A stretch of 64,000 nucleotides of DNA from Pseudomonas sp. ACN8 (GTDB taxonomy: Bacteria; Pseudomonadota; Gammaproteobacteria; Pseudomonadales; Pseudomonadaceae). The notes beneath the pieces are model-generated. The model was not told the origin of the DNA and did not search any database. It was given only the letters and a program-made list of their open reading frames with translations. Positions 56,656-64,000 of the stretch are shown one piece after another (within the stretch, counting starts at the first letter, position 1; the number at the start of each line of letters is the position of its first letter). A program made the position numbers and the translations under genes. The stretch covers positions 62,001 through 126,000 of the forward strand of contig NZ_MRCS01000012.1 in assembly GCF_002303925.1 (NCBI RefSeq). Direction: 5' to 3'.

Positions 56656-56713
56656 TATCGCATTCTGCTATGGATGAGTTAAACACATGGATTTTTTATC
56701 GCAAGTTGCGATA
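56656..56713 (-). promoter_or_regulatory. higBA operator: palindrome plus half-site
   Basis: TATCGCAAGTTGCGATA (56697-56713) is a perfect 8+1+8 palindrome. A matching half-site, TATCGCA, lies at 56656-56662, 41 bp away, next to the toxin's ribosome site. A TTGCGA -35-like hexamer lies inside the palindrome. The HigA HTH is the likely binder (autorepression). Confidence 0.7.
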
Positions 56714-56843
56714 CATCCGGGCAGACCAACGGTCTCAATCGGATCCTTCCCTCAGCCTAGTTTTATTGCCTGTCGCTGCACGATTGAAAATATAAGCAAA
56801 CGTCTCCAACTAGGTGTTATCAGCTTCCCATTGGATATCGCTC

Positions 56844-57278
56844 ATGACCGACCCACTCCTCATCCCCTGTCCCCACTGCAACGGCCTCAACCGAATTCCC
56901 GCCGAACGCCTCAACGACCACCCGAAATGCGGGCGCTGCAAGGCCGAAGTCCTGCTGAACAAACCCTTTGAATTGAAGCAAGGCGACTACACCAGCCAGA
57001 TCAAGGGCGATCTGCCGCTGCTGGTGGATGTGTGGGCAGACTGGTGCGGGCCGTGCAAGTCGTTTGCACCGGTGTTCGAGCAGGCAGCCGGGCAACTGGC
57101 GGGCAAGTGCCGGCTGGCCAAGCTGGACAGCGAAGCGAACCAGCAGTTGTCGGCGCAGCTGGGGATTCGCTCGATTCCGAGCCTGATCCTGTTCAAGAAC
57201 GGCCGGGAAGTCGCCCGGCAGAGCGGGGCTTTCCCGTTACCGCAACTGATGAGCTGGTTGCGTAGCCAGGAGATCTGA
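56844..57278 (+). CDS. trxC: TrxC, thioredoxin 2 with zinc-binding N-terminus
   Basis: A 144-residue thioredoxin. Two CxxC pairs (C9/C12 in CPHC and C29/C32 in CGRC) form the N-terminal zinc module, and the active site is WCGPC (C68, C71). This is the TrxC form, more resistant to oxidation than TrxA. ATG 56844 is chosen over an upstream GTG. It points away from higBA. Confidence 0.94.
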   Translation: MTDPLLIPCPHCNGLNRIPAERLNDHPKCGRCKAEVLLNKPFELKQGDYTSQIKGDLPLLVDVWADWCGPCKSFAPVFEQAAGQLAGKCRLAKLDSEANQQLSAQLGIRSIPSLILFKNGREVARQSGAFPLPQLMSWLRSQEI

Positions 57279-57292
57279 AACAACACAGACCC

Positions 57293-57382
57293 TGTGGGAG
57301 CGAGCCTGCTCGCGAAGGCGGACTGACATTCAATAAAGATGTCGCCTGATACACCGCTTTCGCGAGCAGGCTCGCTCCCACA
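57293..57382. repeat. inverted pair of REP-like repeats between convergent trxC and ParA-like genes
   Basis: Elements 57293-57315 and 57360-57382 lie 44 bp apart, between two gene ends. Confidence 0.85.
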
Positions 57383-57406
57383 GTATTTCTATGTAGCCAG
57401 CCAGGA

Positions 57407-58177
57407 TCAGGCGTTTTCCAGCAGGTTGTGCAGCTCAACGAATTGCTGCGTCAGCTTGTGCCGTGGATCGAGATGGATCAGCGGCGTATTGGCCTGGTGG
57501 GATTCGCGCATGCGTACCGAGCTGGCCAGGTACACCGGCAACACCGGCAGGCCTTCGGCGATCAGTTCATCGAGGATTTGCTGAGGCAGGCTGGCGCGGG
57601 CCTGGAACTGGTTGACGACGATGCCTTCGACTTCCAGGCCTTCGTTATGGTCATCCTTCAATTCTTCGATTTCCGCCATCAGGCCGTACAGGGCCTGGCG
57701 TGAAAAACTGTCGCAATCGAAGGGGATCAACACACGATCAGCGGCAATCAGCGCAGAGACCGCATAAAAGTTCAACGCCGGCGGAGTATCAAGGTAAATC
57801 CGGTCGTAGTCTTCGCTCAGCTCTTCCAGCAACTTACGCAGTTTGTTGATCTTGTGCTTGGCTTCAAGCTTTGGCTGCAAGTCTGCCAGCTCGGCGGTGG
57901 CGGTAATGACGTGGAGGTTATCGAACGGGGTTTCGTAGATGTCGACCTGATTCTTTTTGGAGAACGGCCCGGAAGACAGCGTCTGCTTGAAGAAATCGGC
58001 GATGCCCATCGGAATGTCGCTGCCTGTGAGCCCCGTCAGGTACTGAGTGGAGTTGGCCTGGGCATCGAGATCCACCAACAAGGTGCGAAAACCCTCGCTG
58101 GCACTGACCGCCGCCAGATTGCAGGCAATGCTGGATTTGCCAACGCCACCTTTCTGATTGAACACCACGCGCCGCAT
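57407..58177 (-). CDS. ParA-family ATPase (orphan)
   Basis: A 256-residue deviant Walker-A ATPase: [23 protein letters not shown] has the signature Lys9 and Lys14, then [15 protein letters not shown] (Walker A') and [12 protein letters not shown] (Walker B). No ParB gene lies beside it, so it is an orphan that may position something other than the chromosome. ATG 58177 has GGAGG seven bases ahead; the longer frame to 58198 does not. Confidence 0.88.
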   Translation of the reverse strand: MRRVVFNQKGGVGKSSIACNLAAVSASEGFRTLLVDLDAQANSTQYLTGLTGSDIPMGIADFFKQTLSSGPFSKKNQVDIYETPFDNLHVITATAELADLQPKLEAKHKINKLRKLLEELSEDYDRIYLDTPPALNFYAVSALIAADRVLIPFDCDSFSRQALYGLMAEIEELKDDHNEGLEVEGIVVNQFQARASLPQQILDELIAEGLPVLPVYLASSVRMRESHQANTPLIHLDPRHKLTQQFVELHNLLENA

Positions 58178-58532
58178 GTCAAAACCTCCGTGTATCAAAG
58201 AATGACCGAGTGTAGTGGTCCACGGTATGGCTACGCTACCTCACTAGTGCAAGGACTACACAGTCAGTTGCTTTCTCTTGCACGAAAGGCCCTGAATGGC
58301 CCGGCGGCTCGACGCAAGAACCGACAAACGGGGTAAAAATTTTGTGAATAATTACCAATCATTCAATTTTTTCAAGCCGGTCACTCCATCTTGCTGAGCA
58401 AAATGTAACCAGCATTTGCTACACGTTCCCGGCACCGGGATAATGCGCGCCACTCGGCGCCAAACGCCACGCAGGGTAAGTCCCGGCTCTCGGCCACTCC
58501 CCGCGTCAAGTAAGCCCGTGAGGGTGGGATGA
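58178..58532. other. divergent intergenic region, ParA-like ATPase / aryl-polyene operon
   Basis: No coding sequence was seen. The right part is AT-rich (58331-58371) and probably holds the operon promoter; I could not define clear -35/-10 hexamers. There is a short CGGCACCGGG-rich segment at 58429-58470 with weak hairpin potential. Confidence 0.4.
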
Positions 58533-59258
58533 ATGTCTGTGATCAACTTCAACATCGCCCAATGGCGCGCCTGGGCCCCGGGGCTTGATAGCGTGAATGA
58601 CTGGCAGGCCTGGTGCCGACAACCGGTCGTGCTGCCGGACAGCGATGCCGCTCCCGACGTTTCCTTTCTGCCGGCCATGCAGCGTCGGCGGCTCAGCCGT
58701 CTGGCGCGCATGGCATTCAGTGTCGGCTGGCCATTGGCCGAAGGTCGGCAGGATCTGCCATTGGTCTTTGTTTCCCGTCACGGCGAAACGCCCCGCACGG
58801 TCGAGATTCTCAGCGACCTGGCCACCGATCAGCCGCTGTCGCCAACCCGGTTCAGCTTGTCGGTACATAACGCAATCATTGGCTTGTGGTCGATCATGCG
58901 GGGTGAAACCAGCGAAATGACCGCCCTGGCCGCCGCAGGCGATGGCCTGGAACATGGCATGCTCGAAGCTGCCGCGCTGCTGGCTGAAGGCGCCGGCGCG
59001 GTACTGCTGGTGGTCACCGAAGAGCGGCCGCCCGAGGCTTACTCGACCTGGATCGACGACGTGCCGTTCCCGTATGCCGTCGGCCTGCTGATCACACCCG
59101 GCACCGACTGGCAGTTGTCCCTGAACAGCTCCTCGGATGCGTTGTCCAAATCCCGCTGGCCCCACGCGCTTAATCTGTTGTGTGCGCTGCTCGGCCAGCA
59201 AACCACCTGCCAACATGCCTGGAAAAATCGTGTATGGACCTGGCAACGCAACCCGTGA
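58533..59258 (+). CDS. ketosynthase-like (ketoacyl-synt_2) protein of an aryl-polyene cluster
   Basis: A 241-residue protein related to the N-terminal domain of beta-ketoacyl synthases. It has LPLVFVSRHGETPRTVEIL, PTRFSLSVHNAIIGLW and AGDGLEHGMLEAAALLAEG. The active-site Cys of true ketosynthases is missing, which fits a chain-length-factor-like partner. In characterised aryl polyene clusters such a protein pairs with a full ketosynthase. It heads an operon of overlapping genes. Confidence 0.8.
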   Translation: MSVINFNIAQWRAWAPGLDSVNDWQAWCRQPVVLPDSDAAPDVSFLPAMQRRRLSRLARMAFSVGWPLAEGRQDLPLVFVSRHGETPRTVEILSDLATDQPLSPTRFSLSVHNAIIGLWSIMRGETSEMTALAAAGDGLEHGMLEAAALLAEGAGAVLLVVTEERPPEAYSTWIDDVPFPYAVGLLITPGTDWQLSLNSSSDALSKSRWPHALNLLCALLGQQTTCQHAWKNRVWTWQRNP

Positions 59259-60043
59259 CCGAGAAAAACCGCGACGCCTACTACTGGCGCTTGCTGGCCA
59301 CCGCCGCGAGCTTTGCCCTGTTCGGGTTGGGCGGCCTGTGCCTGCGCCTGGTGATTTTCCCTGTGCTGAACGGCCTGCCGGGCGATGCCCGAACCCATCG
59401 GCTGCGGGCTCGGCAAACGGTCAGCCGCTGTTTCTGGATTTTTGTGCGTTTCATGGCCCGTACCGGGGTGCTGACCTACAGCATTGAAGGTGCGGAAAAG
59501 CTCGGTCGTCCCGGGCAAATGATCATTGCCAATCACCCTTCGCTGATCGACGTGGTCTTTCTGATCGGCCTGGTGCGTCACGCCAACTGCGTGGTCAAGC
59601 AAAGCCTCTGGGAAAACCCCTTCACCCGCGGTCCCCTGCGCTGCACCGAATACATCAGCAACGACGGCAGCATGGACATGCTCGACGCCGCTGCCGACGC
59701 GTTGAAAGACGGCCAGACCCTGATCATTTTCCCGGAAGGTACGCGCACCCAACCCGGCCAGCCGCCGGCCTTTCATCGGGGCGGCGCGGCAATCGCCCTG
59801 CGTGGTGCGAAAATCCTCACCCCGGTCATTATCAAGGTCAGCCCGACCACATTGACCAAGGCCGAGCCCTGGTATCGCATCCCCAAGCGGCGCGTGCACT
59901 TCAGTTTTCGGGTCGGGGCCGATATAGACCCACAGACCTTCGCCACGCAGGGGCCGGCTCCGCAGGCCTCGCGCAAGCTCAACGATTATCTACATTCTTA
60001 CTTTATTAAGGAGCTCGCCGAAGATGAGCGATCTGCACCGTGA
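59234..60043 (+). CDS. lysophospholipid-type acyltransferase of the aryl-polyene cluster
   Basis: A 269-residue PlsC-like acyltransferase. A membrane helix (about 18-45) is followed by IANHPSLIDVVFLIG (NHxxxxD catalytic motif) and LIIFPEGTRTQPG, the acyl acceptor site. It probably attaches a polyene acyl chain to a lipid-linked acceptor. ATG 59234 overlaps the previous gene by 25 bases; a GTG at 59255 (GTGA overlap) is the alternative. Confidence 0.82.
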   Translation: MDLATQPVTEKNRDAYYWRLLATAASFALFGLGGLCLRLVIFPVLNGLPGDARTHRLRARQTVSRCFWIFVRFMARTGVLTYSIEGAEKLGRPGQMIIANHPSLIDVVFLIGLVRHANCVVKQSLWENPFTRGPLRCTEYISNDGSMDMLDAAADALKDGQTLIIFPEGTRTQPGQPPAFHRGGAAIALRGAKILTPVIIKVSPTTLTKAEPWYRIPKRRVHFSFRVGADIDPQTFATQGPAPQASRKLNDYLHSYFIKELAEDERSAP

Positions 60044-60284
60044 TATCAAAATGCTTATCATCGACGCCCTTGGCCTCGAAGACATCAGTGCCGAAGACAT
60101 CGGCAACGAGCAGACCCTGTTCGGCGAAGGCCTGGGCCTGGACTCGGTGGACGCCCTGGAACTGGGCCTGGCCATCCAGAAAAAGTACGGCATCAAGATC
60201 GACGCCGATGCCAAGGACACACGTAATCACTTCAGTAACGTGGCGAGCCTTGCGGCCTTCGTCACTGCAAAACAGGCAGCTTGA
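60024..60284 (+). CDS. acyl carrier protein (first of two)
   Basis: An 86-residue acyl carrier protein. The 4'-phosphopantetheine site is in GLGLDSVDALEL, Ser following LD. It overlaps the acyltransferase gene by 20 bases. Confidence 0.9.
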   Translation: MSDLHRDIKMLIIDALGLEDISAEDIGNEQTLFGEGLGLDSVDALELGLAIQKKYGIKIDADAKDTRNHFSNVASLAAFVTAKQAA

Positions 60285-60293
60285 GACCGGACC

Positions 60294-60548
60294 ATGCAAA
60301 CTCGTGACGACATCTTCAACACCCTGCGCGATGCCCTGGTCGAACTCTTCGAACTGGACCCCGAGCGTGTGAGCCTGGAATCCAACCTGTATCAGGACCT
60401 GGAAATCGACAGCATCGATGCGGTCGACCTGATCGATCACATCAAACGTCAGACCGGCAAGAAAATCGCCGCCGAAGAATTCAAATCGGTGCGTACCGTC
60501 AGTGACGTGGTCGAGGCGGTCTACCGTCTGGTTCAACCGGCCGCATGA
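60294..60548 (+). CDS. acyl carrier protein (second of two)
   Basis: An 84-residue acyl carrier protein with the 4'-phosphopantetheine Ser in DLEIDSIDAVDLIDHI. It differs clearly from the first, so the two may hold different stages (starter versus growing chain). It overlaps the next gene by four bases. Confidence 0.9.
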   Translation: MQTRDDIFNTLRDALVELFELDPERVSLESNLYQDLEIDSIDAVDLIDHIKRQTGKKIAAEEFKSVRTVSDVVEAVYRLVQPAA

Positions 60549-61090
60549 ATCGACTGATTGGCCTCGGCCTGCTGCTGGCAGGCCTTTTGTATCCCTTTGC
60601 GGTGTATTTCGGCATGGAGCATTTCGCCCCGTGGCAGTTCGGGCTGCTGCTGGGCGGACTGTGGCTGGCCCGGGCGCTGACCGGCAAACGACGGCCTGGC
60701 AGTCTGTGGATGGCCACGGTGGCCATTGTGTTCTGTCTGTTGCTGGCACTGTTCGACAGCCCGGCGCTGTTGCGCTGGTATCCGGTGTTGATCAGCAGCT
60801 TCATGCTGGCGCTGTTCGGATCGAGCCTGACATTCGGCCCACCGATAGTCGAACGCCTGGCCCGGGTACGCGAGCCGCAATTGCCGGCCGAGGGCATTCG
60901 CTACACCCGCCAGGTGACCATCGCCTGGAGTGTTTTTTTTCTATGCAACGGTTTGTGTGCCGCCGCCCTGACCCTCTGGGCGCCGCTGAGCTGGTGGACG
61001 CTGTACACCGGCCTGATTTCCTACGGATTGATAGGCCTGATGTTTGCCATTGAATGGCTCATACGACAAAGGGTACGAGGCCGCCCATGA
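60545..61090 (+). CDS. membrane protein of the aryl-polyene cluster (COG4648-like)
   Basis: A 181-residue inner-membrane protein with about five hydrophobic segments, including LIGLGLLLAGLLYPFAVYF and WSVFFLCNGLCAAALTLWAPL. It overlaps the second acyl carrier gene and the AMP ligase gene by four bases each. A protein like this is common in aryl polyene clusters; its role is unknown, perhaps export or anchoring. Confidence 0.8.
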   Translation: MNRLIGLGLLLAGLLYPFAVYFGMEHFAPWQFGLLLGGLWLARALTGKRRPGSLWMATVAIVFCLLLALFDSPALLRWYPVLISSFMLALFGSSLTFGPPIVERLARVREPQLPAEGIRYTRQVTIAWSVFFLCNGLCAAALTLWAPLSWWTLYTGLISYGLIGLMFAIEWLIRQRVRGRP

Positions 61091-62766
61091 ATTGGATAAA
61101 ACTTGAGCATCTGCTGCTCAAGGCTCAGCCTGAGCGGGCCGTAACGACCGCCCCGGCACTGGATCACGCCCGACTGTGCGAGCAGGCGCTGCGCCTGGCC
61201 GCCGGCCTGCAAGCCCGGGGAGTGCGGCAGATGGCCGTGCACCTTGAGGATGCCGCCGACCTGGCGATTGCCCTGTTCGGCGCCTGGCGTGCCGGGGTCA
61301 GTGTGCTGCTGCCGTCCGACCTGCAACCCCAGACCCGCCAACGCTGGTCAGGTGAAGTCGATCTGTGGCTGAGCGATCAGCCCGATGATGCACACCTGAG
61401 CGAGTTTCGTCATCCGCCACTGAGTGCCGCCGCACTGGACCTGGATAACTGCCGACTCAGCCTGTGCACATCCGGCTCCAGTGGCGAGCCCAAGCGCATC
61501 GAAAAAAACCTGCGCCAACTGGCCAATGAAGTCGAAGCCCTGGAACAGCTGTGGGGCGCAGACCTGGGCCCGGCGTGCATCATTGGCAGCGTCGCCACCC
61601 AGCACATCTACGGCCTGTTGTTTCGGGTGCTGTGGCCGCTGTGCGCCGGGCGCCCGTTCGTACGTCGGCAACTGGCTTTTCCGGAAGACCTGCAACGCGC
61701 CAGCCGCGAACACCCGGCCTTCGCCTGGGTGGCCAGCCCGGCGTTGCTCAAGCGCATGGGCGACAACCTCGACTGGCCTGCCTTGAGCGCGGTACGCCGG
61801 GTGTTTTCCTCCGGCGGCGCACTGCCGGTCGAGGCCGCACAGAGCCTGCATGGGCGTCTGGGGCAATGGCCAACGGAAATCTTTGGCAGTTCGGAAACCG
61901 GCGGCATCGCCTGGCGTCAGGACGCGGAACTCTGGCAGCCCTTTGCCGATGTCACGCTGACCCAGGACAGTGACGGTGCACTGCTGATCGCTTCGCCGTA
62001 TTTACCCAATGGCCATGTCGAACACACTGCCGATGCTGTGCGCTTCGCCGTCGATGGTCGCTTCGAGTTGCTTGGGCGACTGGACCGTATCGTCAAGCTG
62101 GAAGAAAAACGCATCTCGCTGCCGATGCTGGAACAGGCGCTGGCAGCCCATGAATGGGTCATCGAAGCGCGGCTCGGCGTCGTACAAGAAAACCGCGCCT
62201 CCCTGGGGGCGTTGTTGGTGCTGAGCGAGGCCGGTTTGCATGTGCTGCGCAATCAGGGTCGACGCAGCCTCACCGAGCAATTGCGCCAGCACCTGAGCCA
62301 ACACTGCGAAGCGCTGGCCCTGCCAAGACGCTGGCGCCTGCTGCGACAACTGCCGCTGAACGCTCAGGGCAAACTGCCCCAGGCCGACGTCGACGCCCTG
62401 CTGTTGGCGGCGCGCCCCAAAGCGCCCGAGGTGCTGGAGCAAGTCGAAAGCCATGGCGAGTGGAGCCTGCAATTGGCCGTGCCACCGGACCTGGCCTATT
62501 TCAGCGGTCATTTCCCCAAGGCGCCGGTGTTGCCTGGCGTGGTGCAGGTGGACTGGGCACTGAGCCTGGGTCGGCAACTGATGAACCTGCCGGAAAAATT
62601 CGCCGGCATGGAAGTCTTGAAATTCCAGCAACTGGTGCGCCCGGGGGATGAAATCCAGCTGCACCTGCGCTTCGACTCGGCGCGCGGCAAATTGTATTTC
62701 GCCTATCGCAATGAAACCGCCACCTGCTCCAGCGGGCGGATCTTGCTGGAGGCGGCGCATGTATAA
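61087..62766 (+). CDS. AMP-dependent acyl ligase fused to a hot-dog dehydratase
   Basis: A 559-residue fusion. Residues 1 to about 450 are an acyl-adenylate-forming enzyme, with [16 protein letters not shown] (A3-like loop near 128), [11 protein letters not shown] (A5) and [13 protein letters not shown] near the end (A10 with catalytic Lys). The C-terminal ~100 residues are a FabA/FabZ-like dehydratase: [21 protein letters not shown] with the His catalytic site. In other aryl polyene clusters these steps are separate proteins. It likely loads the aryl starter onto an acyl carrier protein and dehydrates 3-hydroxy intermediates. Confidence 0.85.
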   Translation: MNWIKLEHLLLKAQPERAVTTAPALDHARLCEQALRLAAGLQARGVRQMAVHLEDAADLAIALFGAWRAGVSVLLPSDLQPQTRQRWSGEVDLWLSDQPDDAHLSEFRHPPLSAAALDLDNCRLSLCTSGSSGEPKRIEKNLRQLANEVEALEQLWGADLGPACIIGSVATQHIYGLLFRVLWPLCAGRPFVRRQLAFPEDLQRASREHPAFAWVASPALLKRMGDNLDWPALSAVRRVFSSGGALPVEAAQSLHGRLGQWPTEIFGSSETGGIAWRQDAELWQPFADVTLTQDSDGALLIASPYLPNGHVEHTADAVRFAVDGRFELLGRLDRIVKLEEKRISLPMLEQALAAHEWVIEARLGVVQENRASLGALLVLSEAGLHVLRNQGRRSLTEQLRQHLSQHCEALALPRRWRLLRQLPLNAQGKLPQADVDALLLAARPKAPEVLEQVESHGEWSLQLAVPPDLAYFSGHFPKAPVLPGVVQVDWALSLGRQLMNLPEKFAGMEVLKFQQLVRPGDEIQLHLRFDSARGKLYFAYRNETATCSSGRILLEAAHV

Positions 62767-62790
62767 GCTGGGTGAGTGCTGCGCACTCAA

Positions 62791-62878
62791 TCGCGAGCAG
62801 GTCGAATCGTCGCACCGTCGCTCCCACACTGGATTTGTGAACGCCGCGAACCCCATGTGGGAGCGAGCCTGCTCGCGA
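62791..62878. repeat. REP-like pair inside the aryl-polyene operon, one copy interrupted
   Basis: The right copy (62856-62878) is complete. The left copy (62791-62828) starts TCGCGAGCAGG and ends CGCTCCCACA, but the middle is 15 bases longer and different. Such a pair in the middle of an operon could weaken expression of the genes after it. Confidence 0.75.
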
Positions 62879-62912
62879 TGCAGACACCTCGGTCCCACAG
62901 AGGTGAACCAAC

Positions 62913-63647
62913 ATGCATAGCCCCTGCGCCATCGTCCCGGTGTACAACCACGAAACAGCCATTACCACGGTGGTCGATGCGCTGATCGCCAGCCATCTGC
63001 CGTGCATCCTGGTGGACGATGCCAGCAGCCCGCGCTGCGCCCGGGTGCTGGATCGCCTGGCCCAGCGTGACATGGTTTACCTGATCCGCCTGGCCGAAAA
63101 CCAGGGCAAGGGTGGCGCGGTCATGACCGGCTTGCGCGAAGCTTCGCGCCTGGGTTTCAGCCATGCCTTGCAGGTGGATGCCGATGGCCAGCACGATTTG
63201 CAGGACGTCCAACGCTTCATCGAACAATCTCGCCGCCACCCTCGGGCGGTGATTTGCGGCTATCCGCAATATGACGCCAGCGTGCCGAAAGGCCGTTTGT
63301 ATGCGCGCTACCTGACTCATGTCATGGTCTGGATCAACACCCTGTCGCTGCAGATTCGCGACTCCATGTGCGGTTTCCGCGTCTACCCATTGGCGCCGGT
63401 CCTGGCGCTGATCGAGTCAGCGAAAATCGGCAAGCGCATGGACTTCGACTCGGACATCCTGGTGCGCCTGGCCTGGCGCAATCAGCCGATGTTGTGGCTG
63501 CAAACCAAGGTCCACTATCCATTGGATGGCGTTTCGCATTTTCGGATGCTCCACGACAACGTGCTGATTTCCAGCATGCACACGCGGCTGTTCTTCGGCA
63601 TGTTGCTGCGCTCGCCCATGATCCTCTGGCGACGGTGGCGAGCATGA
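62913..63647 (+). CDS. glycosyltransferase family 2 of the aryl-polyene cluster
   Basis: A 244-residue GT-A enzyme with CAIVPVYNHETAITTVVDAL, CILVDDASSPR and HALQVDADGQHDLQDV (Asp-x-Asp metal site). GAGGTG sits seven bases before the ATG. It follows the AMP ligase gene after a 146-bp gap containing repeats. It probably adds a sugar to the polyene or its lipid anchor. Confidence 0.82.
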   Translation: MHSPCAIVPVYNHETAITTVVDALIASHLPCILVDDASSPRCARVLDRLAQRDMVYLIRLAENQGKGGAVMTGLREASRLGFSHALQVDADGQHDLQDVQRFIEQSRRHPRAVICGYPQYDASVPKGRLYARYLTHVMVWINTLSLQIRDSMCGFRVYPLAPVLALIESAKIGKRMDFDSDILVRLAWRNQPMLWLQTKVHYPLDGVSHFRMLHDNVLISSMHTRLFFGMLLRSPMILWRRWRA

Positions 63648-64000
63648 GCGCAGACAAGCAACACTGGGCCGACCGCCAGGAGCGGGGCAGTTTCTGGCTG
63701 ATGAAGCTCACCGCGTTCGGCGCCAAAGTGCTGGGCCGTCGAGTACTGAGCCCGGTGCTGTATGGCATCGTTCTGTACTTTTTCCTGTTCGGCCGCAGCG
63801 CTCGACACAGTGCCTGGCAATACCAGCAACGCCTGGCCGACTGGAGCGGTCGCAGTAAATTGCGCCCGAGCCATTGGCGGGTATTCGGCCAGTTCATGGC
63901 TTTCGCCGATTCCATGCTCGATAAACTCGACGTCTGGAACGGCAAGTTGAGCATCGAACAAATCGAAATCATCGACCCGGCGCTGCTGCGTGACCAGTTG
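63644..64000 (+). CDS. LpxL/HtrB-type acyltransferase (5' part)
   Basis: The first 119 codons of a protein starting MSADKQHWADRQERGSFWLMK, with a hydrophobic segment VLSPVLYGIVLYFFLF and SWQYQQRL-like helix (SAWQYQQRL). This start is typical of the lysophospholipid/lauroyl acyltransferase family that occurs next in aryl polyene clusters. The window ends before its catalytic motif. It overlaps the glycosyltransferase gene by four bases. Confidence 0.75.
   Translation, partial: MSADKQHWADRQERGSFWLMKLTAFGAKVLGRRVLSPVLYGIVLYFFLFGRSARHSAWQYQQRLADWSGRSKLRPSHWRVFGQFMAFADSMLDKLDVWNGKLSIEQIEIIDPALLRDQL

Noticed and set aside
56687..56971. Forward frame of 94 codons upstream of trxC
   Set aside because: It runs through the higBA operator and into trxC in another frame, with no ribosome site or homology features.

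Overview
The window is a stretch of a Pseudomonas chromosome, most likely from the P. fluorescens group. Two things point there. The gene order follows the P. aeruginosa PAO1 block PA4996-PA5023 almost gene for gene: hldE, msbA, LPS-core genes, waaP/waaG/waaC/waaF, glnE, aceEF, dipA, msrA, rlmJ, acyl-CoA dehydrogenase, K+/H+ antiporter, mscK, selO. The intergenic gaps carry many copies of a 23-bp REP-like repeat (TGTGGGAGCGAGC[C/T]TGCTCGCGA), mostly as inverted pairs. No rRNA, tRNA, CRISPR array, complete prophage or transposase was seen.

Layout. 1-7 kb: the end of hldE, a sulfotransferase gene, msbA, then on the other strand an O-antigen ligase fused to a kinase-like domain and a membrane acyltransferase. 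7-22 kb: a long leftward LPS outer-core and inner-core block. It runs from waaF, waaC, waaG, waaP, wapP, wapQ and a double-kinase gene, past a small lipoprotein gene, to a carbamoyltransferase, glycosyltransferases, a Mig-14-like protein and a PIG-L deacetylase. Most neighbours overlap by 1-4 bases, so translation is probably coupled. 22-30 kb: glnE, then divergent aceE-aceF (pyruvate dehydrogenase E1 and a three-lipoyl E2), with paired palindromes in the aceE promoter region. 30-37 kb: a PhoD-like phosphatase in lower-GC DNA, the c-di-GMP phosphodiesterase dipA, msrA, rlmJ and a DUF2165 membrane protein.

37-44 kb: a decayed putP fragment, a small Pseudomonas-type protein preceded by a striking structured leader RNA, then the divergent putP/putA proline-use pair with five GTTGCAC operator boxes. 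44-58 kb: acyl-CoA dehydrogenase, a chemoreceptor, zapA with its coiled-coil partner, a K+/H+ antiporter, mscK, selO, a HigBA toxin-antitoxin pair with a palindromic operator, trxC and a ParA-like ATPase. 58.5-64 kb: the first eight genes of an aryl-polyene-type biosynthetic operon (ketosynthase-like protein, acyltransferase, two acyl carrier proteins, membrane protein, AMP ligase fused to a dehydratase, glycosyltransferase, acyltransferase), which continues past the window.

The most interesting candidates for new biology are: (1) the leader at 37912-38041, whose near-perfect 16-position stem can be exchanged for another helix that exposes or hides the ribosome binding site; (2) six kinase-like folds in one LPS locus, two of which lack the usual catalytic aspartate; and (3) paired TGTAG-N5-CTACA boxes spaced 52 bp apart at aceE.
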